The translations under genes and the position numbers were made by a program. Positions 11,401 to 21,213 of a DNA stretch of 64,000 bases are shown piece by piece. The DNA is from Piezodorus guildinii. Lineage: Eukaryota > Arthropoda > Insecta > Hemiptera > Pentatomidae. A model generated the notes under the pieces. The model worked only from the letters and a program-made list of their open reading frames with translations, searched no databases and was not told the origin of the DNA. Location of the stretch: the NCBI GenBank assembly GCA_023052935.1, contig CM041293.1, forward strand, positions 169,653,341-169,717,340, written 5' to 3'. Each line of letters begins with the position of its first letter. Within the stretch, counting starts at the first letter, position 1.

Positions 11401-14400
11401 ATAGGAACTATGTAACATATGCTAAATTTTTACAGCTGAATTAACTGCTATACTAAAACCCTTTATCTAGCATTAGCAAGTGGGAACAATAGTGATCGGA
11501 TTCACAATGTGCTTTTCAAACTCAAAGTAAGCCCTTTACGGAAAATTAGCTTGTCCATGAAATATACTGCCTTCTGCAACCTTACGTACTTAATGCAGAA
11601 ATATTACCTTTTTTCTGGATTACTAGCCACATTGGAATAAGGGAATGAGATGGCCGAAGTCTTATTATTTTGAGGAAAGTACCAACAAAACATACTTGAA
11701 TGTCATATTATTTAAAAAAATCCAGTTTACTATTGAATTACTGTTAATTTATTTACTATAATTATCTCATTGTACTAAAATAATAATATACATAAAAAAA
11801 ATAATCAGATTTATTATTGGCCTGATTGTGTAATTCTACTCTATTATGTAGATGTATTGCGGAACTGTTGACCCTTAACGCCGTACACTGGCCTCAACAT
11901 CTCTTAAAATCTTTATGAGGTGATTGAAGAATTTTAAATTGACTGTTTTTGAGTAAGGATAAATTTATATATTAATTTTTTTTTTAATCCAAAAAAATAA
12001 AAATATGGTTTTACAGTACGTTTATTATAATATAAGGAAAAAAAAAAAGGTTTCGAAGATGCACTTCGATTTACTATTTATTATCGTTTATTTTATAGTA
12101 TTAGGCCCTGTTGCACCGACCGTGGTTAACTAAAAATTTACTAACCTGGATAAGTTAATCACGTGTAAACAAAGATTGCGTTGCAGCGATCATTGTTAGC
12201 CTAACCTCCATGTTAGCTAATTGACCTTCCGACATCGATTAAATATTTAATAATAATTTAAATATTTTTATAAAATTATTTTGTAATATTTATTCCAATA
12301 CATCGAGGAAAAATGAATACTATCTCTCCATATAAATAATCATCAGATGAAGTATCATAGAACTGATCAATATACTTCCTAAAAACATAGATTACAAAGT
12401 AGGGAGGAATCCCTTTGATATTTACGATGGGGCGGTATTTTAAAAAAGGCGTATCAGAATTAATATCTAGGAAGTGGAGGGATTTCATTAAAATGCCCTA
12501 TAACAGAACCTAATATAAACAAAACAATGACAGTGGTTTCTAGGAGATAGTCGATATGACTGCAAACCTTATTTAAAAATTGTTGTTAGAATATTAAACC
12601 CGACAAATGGAAAAGAAAAAAATATAATGGAGCACGCATTCAAACAAGTGATGTCATTGTGAGAGCATTTGGTGTTATGAAAAGAAGATTTTCATGTCTT
12701 GCCAATGGGATTCCAATGTAACAAAAAAAAAAACAGTAATTATTACTGTAGTAAGAGATTTATATTATGCTAGAGCACTAATCAACACATTTTTTTTTTA
12801 AGACGAAAGGAAATGACATAATTATGTATTCATTGTAAGATCTACACTTAAAATCAATCTTCTCTTTAGTTTTCAAGAGGTTATTTACTTAGATAAATCA
12901 ATAAAGTCTATTCTTTTGTGTTATTCACCTAACTTTTTCCGGCTAATTCCATACATCTACTCTTTGTCATTGTGATGTAGGAGGTCAAGTAACTAATGCT
13001 TCATTTTTAATTTATATTTATCGCGATTCCTATAATGGTATTGGCATAGATAAATTCAATACCTTGTCTGAGAACAGACCGTGAAGCAAAATTGACTAAA
13101 AATGTATAGGTATACCAAAAAATTGCAGCAATTTGCCAAGGCTTTTGTGAAGAGTATTTACCTTGGTAATTGGTTACCAGGGTTGGAAGGTATCATCATA
13201 TATCATGGAAGGAGAATTAAAAAAAAATAAAAAAATGAATAACTACTTTTTTACGGGCAATGTAAAGACGGATATAGTCGTTGTTGGTTGTACCTAAGCC
13301 TATTTCATATAATAAACTATATTTTTTAATGCAAAATTTTAGGTACATAACCGTATGGAAAATAAATCAAAAACATTTTGAGGGATAATCTTTAATATGA
13401 ATTTGTAAAGGATTAGTTCATTAATATCGGTAGCGATTTTACCCTTATAGATGTTGAAAAATCCTGAAACATTTTGCTTCCCTGAATACTATTGGCAAAC
13501 ACTAGAAACTCTATTCATGAACACCGACGTTATTAGAAGAACTATAAAAAAAATTTATTTCAAATAAAAGTTGTAAATTTGTCAGTACTTTAACGGGAAA
13601 GGCCCCCTTCAGAGTTTCAACGTTAAAAATATATCCTGGAATATATTTCGGAAAATATACAAAAGAAATCAACATCAAAGACGATTTATCTAATATTGAT
13701 AAGACAGACTGTTATACAAAAGATTTTTAGAAGATCCAAAAGGTACTTACCAAAATTAGCTAGAACGAAAAAAAAAAAAAAAATCAGATATTTAGAAAGT
13801 TATCAAAAACATACGATACTGTTTTTACCATATTTATGTTAAAGTTTTTTTAGAATAGAGAAAATAATTTAATTGATTTTGTTTGTTGGTTTTACTAAGC
13901 TATATATCTATTTAATTTGATCAAGTTATCAAGGCAAGAGATACAAAAGACACAAGTTACAGTTAAACTGAGAAAGTTAAAAAATTTATTTGGGTATTTG
14001 AGGAAGGTAATCAACCCTTCTAAATTCACTTCTAAAAAAAAAAAAAAATTATATTGTTCCAAAAAATAAAACTTAGGCTATTTATTTATCCGAAGATAGA
14101 AACGATTCCGACATAAGACTAATTTTTTGGAAAATTTTAAAAATTTAGCATTAATTGATTTTATCAGATCACTTATGCCATTTGATACTTAAAATAACAA
14201 AACATTTACATTTAACAAATATCTTAAGAACAGAGCAGAAACCATGCTGATCGAAAAATTAGCTTAGATCTTGTAACTGACCAGTTATCAAATTTTGAGC
14301 AAACATTAAGAATTAACACTAAAGATATTTTTATAGCGGAATAAAATTTTATAAAGGTACATCAAATTGCAAAGCTTAAGAACAAGGATCAAGAAAAGAA

Positions 14401-14906
14401 AATTTCTTGAAGGAAGATTACCGAAGTTAAAACATTTAAGGAAAACTTTTAAAATGTAATTAATTAAATTATGGAATTTTTAGAGACAGGGCTCACATAT
14501 GGAATGGGTAGATAACACAATCGAAAATAAGGCAATATAGAACCTGGTTTTTTAAATCCTAACAAAACAATAGACAATAGGTACTTACCAGTCCAGGATT
14601 CTCCAGCATTGGTTGAGAACTCAGCTTGGAGTTTACATTCTTCTCCAGCTTGTGACCATTCATGATGATCTGATGTACGTTCGATCCCTCTTCCACAATG
14701 TGATCGATATGTATCTCAATGACGATTTCTTTCGGGCACTCTGAAAAATATATTCATACAGACATCAGTAATAAGAATAATTTGAAGATTCAAACAAATG
14801 TGTCTAATTATTTTTAGTTACCATTAAGATGTATATTCTTAATGATTAATTTTAACCAAATAAAATACGTACTTTGCTTTGGAGCGAACAGGTTGCAAGA
14901 ATCCAT
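8341..14906 (-). CDS. Tandem-microexon gene, copy 1, 5' half (unrecognised product)
   Basis: Gene model on the minus strand, inferred from GT-AG sites and frame: start exon 14,873-14,906, exon 14,589-14,740, exon 9,818-9,859, then 69-nt exons 9,007-9,075, 8,785-8,853, 8,563-8,631 and 8,341-8,409, continuing left past gypsy-1 and LINE-A. All joins keep one open frame: 11 codons plus 1 nt, then 2 nt plus 50 codons, then 14 codons, then 23 codons per microexon. All microexons in this copy are intact. I do not recognise the protein. The second exon looks amphipathic (VHQIIMNGHKLEKNVNSKL) and the modules are Tyr/Pro-rich with one Cys. No signal peptide follows the chosen ATG, so an upstream exon may exist. 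The long intron 9,860-14,588 holds transposon relics. Confidence 0.7.
8563..8631 (-). CDS. Microexon 3 of copy 1 (23 codons, phase 0-0)
   Basis: Same splice sites. Encodes PRYYPYYGVVPSEAEKC then YEEDSM. Confidence 0.82.
8785..8853 (-). CDS. Microexon 2 of copy 1 (23 codons, phase 0-0)
   Basis: Same splice sites. Encodes PRYYPYYGVVPSESEKC then FEEDSM. Confidence 0.82.
9007..9075 (-). CDS. Microexon 1 of copy 1 (23 codons, phase 0-0)
   Basis: Acceptor TTTCTAG, donor GTAAGC. Encodes PAFYPSFGVVSSEPEKC then FEEDSM. It is the first unit of the array in transcription order and the most diverged from the others at its 5' end. Confidence 0.8.
9121..9817. other. Intron sequence between the array and the 42-nt exon, copy 1
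   Basis: AT-rich and closely matched in copy 2 (58,110-58,761). I see no exon with paired splice sites and no transposon protein. Confidence 0.5.
9818..9859 (-). CDS. 42-nt exon of copy 1 (14 codons, phase 0-0)
   Basis: Acceptor ATACTTGCAG, donor GTAAGT on the minus strand. Encodes ENPVPQTTMTHYTW. Copy 2 has DIPVPQTTMTHYSW with both splice sites kept. All three differences change the amino acid. Confidence 0.75.
10180..11690 (+). pseudogene. LINE-C remnant copy 1 (RT plus RNase H, I-like group)
   Basis: A decayed reading shows RT motifs FNIQKAFDPVW, CGVPQGSILSPTLF and FTDDLAINCSSTDLE (normally FADD), a loss of frame after about 10,600, and an RNase H start YTDGSKTAEPTSCALVYHN near 11,335. 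An RT followed by RNase H is typical of I/R1/LOA-type LINEs. It lies inside the long intron of the microexon gene. Many stops and a poly(T) run interrupt it. Confidence 0.82.
12108..12730 (+). mobile_element. Harbinger/PIF DNA transposon remnant, copy 1
   Basis: Begins with GGCCCTGTTGCACCGACC then GTGGTTAAC, a terminus typical of insect Harbinger elements. Near 12,610-12,718 a + strand reading gives NGARIQTSDVIVRAFGVMKR then RFSCLANGIPM, which fits the end of a HARBI1-type DDE nuclease. The minus-strand open stretch at 12,276-12,488 lies inside it and may come from the second protein of such elements, but I do not recognise it. The right terminus was not found. Confidence 0.6.
12747..13293. 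other. 547-bp segment present only in copy 1
   Basis: Copy 2 joins ...taattattac directly to ctaagcc near 61,726. A 3-bp TAC occurs at both ends in copy 1, so a microhomology deletion in copy 2 fits better than an insertion. No coding content recognised. Confidence 0.75.
13294..14588. other. AT-rich intron sequence, copy 1
   Basis: Several A-runs and no exon with paired splice sites that I can defend. The stretch near 13,570-13,780 occurs once here but twice in copy 2 (61,895 and 62,370). Confidence 0.5.
14589..14740 (-). CDS. 152-nt exon of copy 1 (exon 2)
   Basis: Acceptor TATTTTTCAG, donor GTAAGT on the minus strand. Two bases complete a split lysine codon, followed by 50 codons starting CPKEIVIEIHIDHIVEEGSN and ending QPMLENPGL. 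The alternative acceptor two bases on would bring an early stop, which fixes the frame. Copy 2 differs at 8 bases, 7 of them changing the amino acid. Confidence 0.78.
14873..14906 (-). CDS. Start exon of copy 1 (coding part)
   Basis: ATG at 14,906 begins MDSCNLFAPKQ, and one base carries over to exon 2 after donor GTACGT. The same frame stays open upstream to an in-frame TAA near 14,983, with no earlier ATG. An acceptor-like CCCTTACTGCCCTAACAG ending at 14,976 would allow an upstream exon to supply a different N-terminus. Confidence 0.6.
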
Positions 14907-15120
14907 GTCTCGAAGGAGAAGATAGCTCAAGAGATGCTGCTCAAGCAAGTAAGAAATTGTAACTAAGCAGTGGTTCTGTTAGGGCAGTAAGGGATGGTGG
15001 GGCTGGTGGTGGGGCTCCGGTCTCCTTCCCATTGGCTGTCGTCCTCCCCTCTCCAGCCATCTCCTTCCCGGCCGTATCATTGGTTGAGGACCTCCCCTCT
15101 TCTCGCCACCCCCCCACCAC
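14907..15120 (-). promoter_or_regulatory. GC-rich leader of the microexon gene, copy 1
   Basis: Strikingly GC-rich against its surroundings. On the minus strand it carries two CCAAT motifs (15,031-15,035 and 15,079-15,083) and a C-rich tract ahead of the possible acceptor at 14,976. The leader also has a short open frame ending LLSYNFLLA in a second frame, kept open in copy 2. I read it as leader or promoter-proximal sequence, not a separate gene. Confidence 0.4.
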
Positions 15121-15141
15121 CGCTCTGCTTTTTAATTTAAT

Positions 15142-15154
15142 ATTTATATTTATA
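15142..15154 (-). promoter_or_regulatory. Candidate TATA box for the microexon gene, copy 1
   Basis: TATAAATATAAAT on the minus strand, about 35-40 bp before the GC-rich leader. The region is AT-rich, so chance is possible. It is deleted in copy 2. Confidence 0.3.
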
Positions 15155-16575
15155 AGAAATTATAATTATTTCACAAACGAATAAGTAATTTTTACTTGAC
15201 AGGCGCTTTTTTAATTTAAATTTCTCTTAGGATATTAGGGAATCTGCTTCGAAATGCATGAAGATATTTTCAAATTTTGCTAGATAAGAGAAGGTATTGT
15301 TATTATAAAAATTTCCGTTTTTGATATTTTTTTTTTCTCTTTGATTTCGAGAATCCAAAATACCACTTATAGATAAAGAATCTCGTTTGAAGGTAATGCA
15401 TAAAAGCATCCAAACTAGTCATTTTTCGGAATTGGTAAACATTATTGACCTTGTAAACATGATTTCATAAACACAGAAAGGATTTAATTGAAACATTGAA
15501 TAACCTTAAGAATTTATTTTGCAACCCAATAGTAATAATGTACATCAAATACCGTTGAATGGCTTAATATTTTAGAATCAAGTTTTATTTAGTATTTAAG
15601 GTTCCCAATAGTGCATAAACATAATTATTTCTAAGCATACTAGTTCATTACCATACTAACATTTAAAATAAAAGTAATTATTTTTTTTTCAATTTTAACT
15701 TTATTTATAAGCTTAGACGTTGTTTTTATTAGGGTGAGTAAGTGTAAGTTGTGTCCTGTTATCTTCAATTTTTTTGCTATTGCATTATGATTATCTGCTT
15801 GAGTTATAGACCTTTTTTTATTAAACAAGAAGACAACCACAAAAGACAATCTAAAATTAATTGAAGTGACAATGGTTGACTTTGTGTATATGAGAGAGAA
15901 GTTGGTTGAGGGTGCAGTCAATTTAACACTCAATTAAGTTTACGCCTAATTGTGTGTTAAATTGGCTGCGCTCTCAACCAACTTCTCTCATAAAATTAAT
16001 ATGCTTTATGAATTTAAAAAAAAATTAGAATCACAAATAAAAATTATAAGAGTATGAGTCTTCGTCTGATGAATTCGACAAGAAGCGGAGTGAACTGGAT
16101 ACTCAACGAGTGGCTCTGATCTTGTTAATCTATAGCTAAAAATACAATTGCAATATTATACTAGATTAGTTGGATGTGAACTTGTTGTATTTTGTGATTT
16201 ATTTGTCTATGACCAAACCGATTCTTAATATTTATGTCCCATATGAGTTTCTACCAAATGATCATAAAGTATAAATTATTAACGAAACATAACACATTGG
16301 ACGTTAATTGCAAGAAATAAACAATATTTGTTTATCGTAAATATTTTTTTTGATTTATTTCATGTTGCATAGTTTTCGGTGAGGAAGAGAATCGCGGAAA
16401 ACTGAATTATTTTGTTTTCTTTTATTATTCCTTAAAGATTTTAGCATTAGAATATTCATTGAGGATATTTTTATAATATTTAATATACGTTCTTTCAGAA
16501 AAAAACTCAATGGTTAATAACAACTTATTTTAACCTATTTTGCACTAATATATTAACAATGTTTAGATTAAGTTT
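15155..16575. other. Intergenic AT-rich sequence upstream of copy 1
   Basis: No supported gene. A minus-strand open stretch at 15,640-15,933 (97 codons) is low-complexity and unsupported. A palindrome lies at 15,892-15,990. Confidence 0.5.
15892..15990. repeat. Palindrome with arms near 37 bp
   Basis: Left arm 15,892-15,929 (core AGAAGTTGGTTGAG) pairs with 15,954-15,990 (core CTCAACCAACTTCT) with about three mismatches around a 24-nt spacer. It could be a tiny foldback element or a structured RNA. No target duplication is evident. Confidence 0.8.
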
Positions 16576-16586
16576 GATTAATATTT
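16576..16586. repeat. LINE-B target-site duplication, left
   Basis: GATTAATATTT, identical to 21,216-21,226. The T-run that follows is the poly(A) tail of the minus-strand element. Confidence 0.85.
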
Positions 16587-16844
16587 TTTTTTTAAGTAAT
16601 AACAATTTTTATTGAGAAAATTTTACAATCTGTCCCAATTTGGACATTAATAGTATTGCTGAATGATATCAAACATACTACATTCATACAATATTTACAC
16701 AAGATAAAATTACAATAAAATATATACACAATAATGAATCAATACAAAAGTCAATAATTCACTTATACCTATATACACATACACACACTCATACATACAT
16801 CACATTGAGTGGAGAATCTAGCCAGTGCTAGAACTCCAATATAT

Positions 16845-19529
16845 TTACAAAAGGTCGCGGGGCCACTGCCGTTTCAACCTTCTAGTTGGGTTGTATGGAT
16901 GAGTGGAGCTGGATAGGGATTGAGCTAAAGGATTAGGATGATGAATGAGGTTCTGGTGGAATTTGGAAAATTTGGATGGAATTAGGTCTGAAATAAATGG
17001 AACATTAAGGTCGTGGTGCAAGGTATAATTGGAGACATAATAAGGAGCATTTACTATTGTACGGAGGACTTTGGATTGAAAGGATTGAATGCGTTTGATG
17101 TTAGAACGTTTAGCTGTCCCCCACAGTTCAAGTCCGTAGGTCCAGATGGGCTTCAGTATTGTCTTGTAGATTAATAATTTGTTTTCAACTGTAAGTTCAG
17201 ATTTTCTGTTGAGTAGTCGGTATAACTGTCCGAATCGTCGGTTGAGTTCTTGTCTTTTAAGTCTTGTATGTGGGTTCCAAGTCAATCTTTTGTCTAACAG
17301 TAAGCCAAGATACCGGACTGTATCTGAGAGAGGAATCGGTAATGAGTTGAAATAAACTGGCGGACAGGATTTTCGTCTAAGAGTAAAGGTTATGTGTTTA
17401 CATTTGGCTTCGTTCACCTTTACACGCCAGTTATTACACCAGTGTTCGATAAGGAAAAGGTGTCTCTGAAGGTTTAAGGATGCTGTTTCAGGATTGGAAC
17501 TGGATGATAGGATGGCGGTGTCGTCTGCAAAAGTTGCCAGAAAGGTATCAGGATGTGTAGGAATATCAGCAGTGTAAAGGATGTAGAGGATGGGTCCCAA
17601 GACGCTGCCTTGAGGAACACCGGCCTCAACGGGATAAAGGTTAGAAAATTCTTCACCACAGCGAACTCGGAAGGAACGGTTCGAGAGATAGGATCGGAGA
17701 ATGAGGTATAGGGACTGGGGTAAATGGGTTTTCAGCTTGAAGAGTAATCCAGTGTGCCATACCCGGTCAAAAGCTTGCGCAATGTCCAGAAACGCACCAG
17801 AACAATACTCTTTGCATTCAAGAGCTGAGGAAATATGGTCTACAACTCGGAGCCCCTGTTGAACTGTGGAATGCTGAGGACGGAATCCAAACTGATGGGA
17901 AGGAAGATTTTGAGATTCTAATATGGGTAGGATACGTTTTAGAAGAAGCCTTTCGAAGATTTTTGAGAGGATGGGGAGTAGACTAATAGGCCTGTAGGAT
18001 GAAGTGTTGTTGGAAGGTTTACCTGGTTTAAAAAAAAGGATGATGGTGGAATGTTTCCATAACAGAGGAAAATAGGTGGTGCGGAGGATGCAGTTATAAA
18101 TATAAGTAAGGAATATAATAGCTTTCTGCGGAAGTTGTCGGAGGATCTGGGGAGTAAGGAGATCGTGTCCAGGAGATTTACGGAGAGTCAGTTTTTGGAG
18201 AAGATATTTGACCTCAGAGGGATTAATAGCTTTAGGAGGTAGGGAAAGTGGAATCGGTGACATAAGAAAGTCTTGCACTTTTGCGGTGTGATTGATGTGG
18301 GATTCCGGGTGAGGAGTGAATACTTTGGAGAGGTGTGTGGCGAATTCCTCGGCTTTATCTTCATCAGACGCAGCCCAGGAGTCATCACCACGTCGGAGAG
18401 GATGGGAAACATGATGGTATTTTAGGATCTTTTTCGTGACATTCCACAGGGAATTATCACGAGCTGATAGAGAGGAGAGGTAGGAATTAAAGGACTGGGA
18501 ACGGAAGTTCGCCAACTCCCTCTTCAATTGTCTACAATAGAAGTTATAGGAGCGGCGATCTGTTGGGTGTCGGGTGCGCTGCCATAATGATCTTGCTCGG
18601 CGTTTGGTGTGGATAAGGTCTATAATAGGTTGTGGAAAATGATTTTGGTCTGGATTTATATTGGAGTGTTTAGGAGAGGAAGCAGTCCAGACAGCTTGTT
18701 GGATGGCGGTGGTAAAGGAATAGACGGAATTATCTAGGTCATCTTGGGTTTTGAGGGTTACTCTGAGGTCAATATTATCGGTCAGGATTTGGCGGAAAAG
18801 GTTCCAGTTGACAGGGCCTCGGATGAATGATGGTGGAATGGGTTTTGGAATTGGAGTGAGAGATACTTTTAGGATCAGTGGACTATGGTCTGAGGATAGT
18901 TCATCAAGGCGAGTTAAAGACAAGTTGAGAGAGCCTAATCCGCTGTGGATAAAGAAGTCGAGGATGTCAGGATTGCGGTTAGGATCGGTTGGCCAGTAGG
19001 TAGGGGAGTCAGGAGGCAGGATATTAAAATTTCGGGAGTTGAGTGCAGACAGCAAATTTCGTCCCCGAGAATTCGTGGTTCTGGAACCCCACTGCTGATG
19101 CTTGGCGTTTAAGTCTGCACCCAGAATGAAACGATTTCCTAAGGAATCCAGGAAGGATACAAATTCAGAATTGGAAATAGAATGTTTAGGAGGGCAATAT
19201 GCAGATGTGAGGGTTACCGGAAAGGAAAAAGTCTTGATTACTATGGATGTGGCTTGTAGGAAATCATAGGTGGGAAGTGGGAGTAAATGATGAGAGAGGG
19301 ATTGGTGGACAATGATAGCAGAACCGGCATGGGCTTTACCGTCTGGGTGGTCAGTACGGTATGTCATGTATTGCGGTATTTTGAAGTACTGTTTAGTCGT
19401 TAGTCTTGTTTCAGTTATAAGTGCAACATCGATTGTTTTGTCTTGCAACAACGCTGTCAGTTCGTCAGTATGATTTCTAACACCATTCGCATTCCAAAGG
19501 AGAATGGATAAGGAGTTAGGTGAAGTCAT
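16845..19529 (-). CDS. LINE-B ORF2: APE endonuclease plus reverse transcriptase, 894 aa, intact
   Basis: The endonuclease starts at residue 7 (SILLWNANGVRNHTDEL), with ALITETRL near 37-44, GADLNAKHQQWG at 136-147 and LSSDHSPL near 216. The RT has SSYRPISLLPILSKIFERLL, HQFGFRPQHSTVQQ, FLDIAQAFDRVWH, AGVPQGSVLGPILY and the catalytic FADD near residue 668. The C-terminus ends RLKRQWPRDLL. The enzyme nicks target DNA and copies element RNA onto the nick. The ATG follows the ORF1 stop with no gap (TAAATG) in the same frame, which suggests termination-reinitiation. Length is normal for the Jockey clade. Confidence 0.95.
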   Translation of the reverse strand: MTSPNSLSILLWNANGVRNHTDELTALLQDKTIDVALITETRLTTKQYFKIPQYMTYRTDHPDGKAHAGSAIIVHQSLSHHLLPLPTYDFLQATSIVIKTFSFPVTLTSAYCPPKHSISNSEFVSFLDSLGNRFILGADLNAKHQQWGSRTTNSRGRNLLSALNSRNFNILPPDSPTYWPTDPNRNPDILDFFIHSGLGSLNLSLTRLDELSSDHSPLILKVSLTPIPKPIPPSFIRGPVNWNLFRQILTDNIDLRVTLKTQDDLDNSVYSFTTAIQQAVWTASSPKHSNINPDQNHFPQPIIDLIHTKRRARSLWQRTRHPTDRRSYNFYCRQLKRELANFRSQSFNSYLSSLSARDNSLWNVTKKILKYHHVSHPLRRGDDSWAASDEDKAEEFATHLSKVFTPHPESHINHTAKVQDFLMSPIPLSLPPKAINPSEVKYLLQKLTLRKSPGHDLLTPQILRQLPQKAIIFLTYIYNCILRTTYFPLLWKHSTIILFFKPGKPSNNTSSYRPISLLPILSKIFERLLLKRILPILESQNLPSHQFGFRPQHSTVQQGLRVVDHISSALECKEYCSGAFLDIAQAFDRVWHTGLLFKLKTHLPQSLYLILRSYLSNRSFRVRCGEEFSNLYPVEAGVPQGSVLGPILYILYTADIPTHPDTFLATFADDTAILSSSSNPETASLNLQRHLFLIEHWCNNWRVKVNEAKCKHITFTLRRKSCPPVYFNSLPIPLSDTVRYLGLLLDKRLTWNPHTRLKRQELNRRFGQLYRLLNRKSELTVENKLLIYKTILKPIWTYGLELWGTAKRSNIKRIQSFQSKVLRTIVNAPYYVSNYTLHHDLNVPFISDLIPSKFSKFHQNLIHHPNPLAQSLSSSTHPYNPTRRLKRQWPRDLL

Positions 19530-20846
19530 TTAAGGATTTTTCAAGGCAGGGATTAGATTCGATACTAGATTTGTAAGGAGTGATATAAGTGGCATAACAA
19601 GAGATTTGATTTCGGAGATGAACGATGTCATTAGACTGGTAAGATCTGTGACGTTTGATGGTGGAGGGATATGAGAAATTTGATGTTGAGGAGTTTTTTG
19701 AAGATTAGGTAAACTTTGAGGGATAGATTCTTGTACAATAGATTGAGAATGTTGAGGAAAATGTTGTTCCGGCAGTGCCTCGACTTCATGATTCTGGTTA
19801 CCACCTCCAAGCAAGTGGGCAAATGACACGTTAGAATTTACAAGTTTTGATGGTTCTCTTCTGCTTCTGGTTGGTACAGCTGTTTCATTCGGATCCTGAG
19901 GTTTTTGGTATCTGGTTCTGAGTTTCTTGTAGATTTCACATCCCTTGTAGTTAGCCGGGTGGTCCTTGAGGCACAGAGCACATACAGCGGGTGCTGATCT
20001 TGATCTTGTACATTCTTCTGTTTTATGCTGTTCACCGCATTTCACACAGCGTGGTATGTGATGGCAATAACTTTTGGTATGACCATATGCCTGACAGTTA
20101 TGGCACTGGACTATTTCTTTCTTTGTGTAAGGTTTTTCAACTTTTACACGGGTATAGTACAGTCTGCTGAGGTCATAGATTTTTTCGACTCCTGCTGATG
20201 GTTCCAGGTCCACGAAGAATAGAGGCAGTGGACTTTTATCTTTTAGAACGTTGGTGACTTGCCTCACTTGGAATCCTAATTCTGTCAGTTCTTCTTTGAT
20301 TGCTTCAACGGGTGTTGAGGAATGTAGGTTTCTGATTACGACCCTTAATGCTCTCTCTTGGCGCAGCTGATAAGTATGAAAGTCAGCTTTGGTCTCAGTC
20401 AGATATTTTACAATCTTTCTGTAGGTTTCAGCAGTAGTCGGAGATATTTTAGTATCATTGGTTCTACTTATACAATAATAACTATTAGGATCTGTTACTT
20501 TGTTTAAATGCGCACACATCAGTTTAAAATTTTTAATATTTTTAACAAATATTGGTGGAGGTAGTGGTTCTCTGGGTATAGGAGAAGATTCCATGGTTTC
20601 TTTTTCATTTTGGAGGATCTGAAATGGATTCGGTGTAAAAAACGGAGATTCATCAGTTATTCCTTGTGATGATGTGCTGGGCTGTGGTTCAGAACCTAAT
20701 GAGGTAGCTGACGCGGTCGCTGGTGGAATAATTTTTTTATTTTGTTCACGGCGGGGTCTCTGTTTTGTGGGAGACGAGTTAGAACCTGCAGATCTAGATC
20801 TTTTACTTGCAGACTTTGAGGACATGACTTGATGAAAATATCTCAT
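19530..20846 (-). CDS. LINE-B ORF1: Gag-like nucleic-acid-binding protein, 438 aa, intact
   Basis: A basic, Ser-rich N-terminus (MSSKSASKRSRSAGSNSSPT region) precedes a PRE_C2HC domain at about 155-240 (DFHTYQLRQERALRVVIRNL). Three zinc knuckles follow at about 244-320: CHNCQAYGHTKSYC, CVKCGEQHKTEEC and CALCLKDHPANYKGC. A Gln/Pro-rich tail ends in hydrophobic LMPLISLLTNLVSNLIPAL. An alternative ATG lies eight codons in (MSSKSA). ORF1 proteins of this clade bind element RNA. Confidence 0.93.
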   Translation of the reverse strand: MRYFHQVMSSKSASKRSRSAGSNSSPTKQRPRREQNKKIIPPATASATSLGSEPQPSTSSQGITDESPFFTPNPFQILQNEKETMESSPIPREPLPPPIFVKNIKNFKLMCAHLNKVTDPNSYYCISRTNDTKISPTTAETYRKIVKYLTETKADFHTYQLRQERALRVVIRNLHSSTPVEAIKEELTELGFQVRQVTNVLKDKSPLPLFFVDLEPSAGVEKIYDLSRLYYTRVKVEKPYTKKEIVQCHNCQAYGHTKSYCHHIPRCVKCGEQHKTEECTRSRSAPAVCALCLKDHPANYKGCEIYKKLRTRYQKPQDPNETAVPTRSRREPSKLVNSNVSFAHLLGGGNQNHEVEALPEQHFPQHSQSIVQESIPQSLPNLQKTPQHQISHIPPPSNVTDLTSLMTSFISEIKSLVMPLISLLTNLVSNLIPALKNP

Positions 20847-21163
20847 TGATTAAGAAAATAATAATAATAAATAAATAATGAGATAAGAATTAAAGATAAA
20901 AGAAAGATAATTAAAAGAAAAGCAAGCCCGAGCTTGCCGAGCTAGCGGCAATCAGCTGATCAGTGACCCTTCTTTCACTTTTTCGTGATTGTACAAAGTA
21001 AATTATAACTTTGCTTACCGAAACTTCTCCAATATTCACTGCCGTAATATTCCTGAGGTCTAGTGATGTTCTCCAGACTGAATTCTAGCGAATTCCTACT
21101 GAAAAAAGCAAAAATCTGAGAGACGATGTAACGTATGACTGTTATCATCGAGCGCATCAGCTG

Positions 21164-21213
<50 letters not shown>
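21164..21213. repeat. 50-nt poly(A) run (poly(T) at the 5' end of LINE-B)
   Basis: Uninterrupted A on the + strand between the LINE-B 5' UTR and its target-site duplication, with only TC between the run and the duplication. Confidence 0.97.

Larger units (their letters stand above)
1..15539. repeat. Segmental duplication, copy 1 (cut by window start)
   Basis: Colinear with 49,007-64,000. Position 1 matches 49,007 and 15,539 matches 64,000. The LINE-A, gypsy-1, 222-bp array, LINE-C remnant, Harbinger remnant and start exons come in the same order and orientation in both. Scattered substitutions and several indels separate the copies. The match runs to both window edges on the outer sides, so the full unit is larger than what is seen. 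Confidence 0.97.

Noticed and set aside
12276..12488. 70-codon minus-strand open stretch as a host gene
   Set aside because: It lies inside the Harbinger remnant and is matched in copy 2 with changes that break it, so it is more likely transposon-derived.
15640..15933. 97-codon minus-strand open stretch as a gene
   Set aside because: Low-complexity sequence with no motif and no splice context, and its 5' end overlaps the palindrome.
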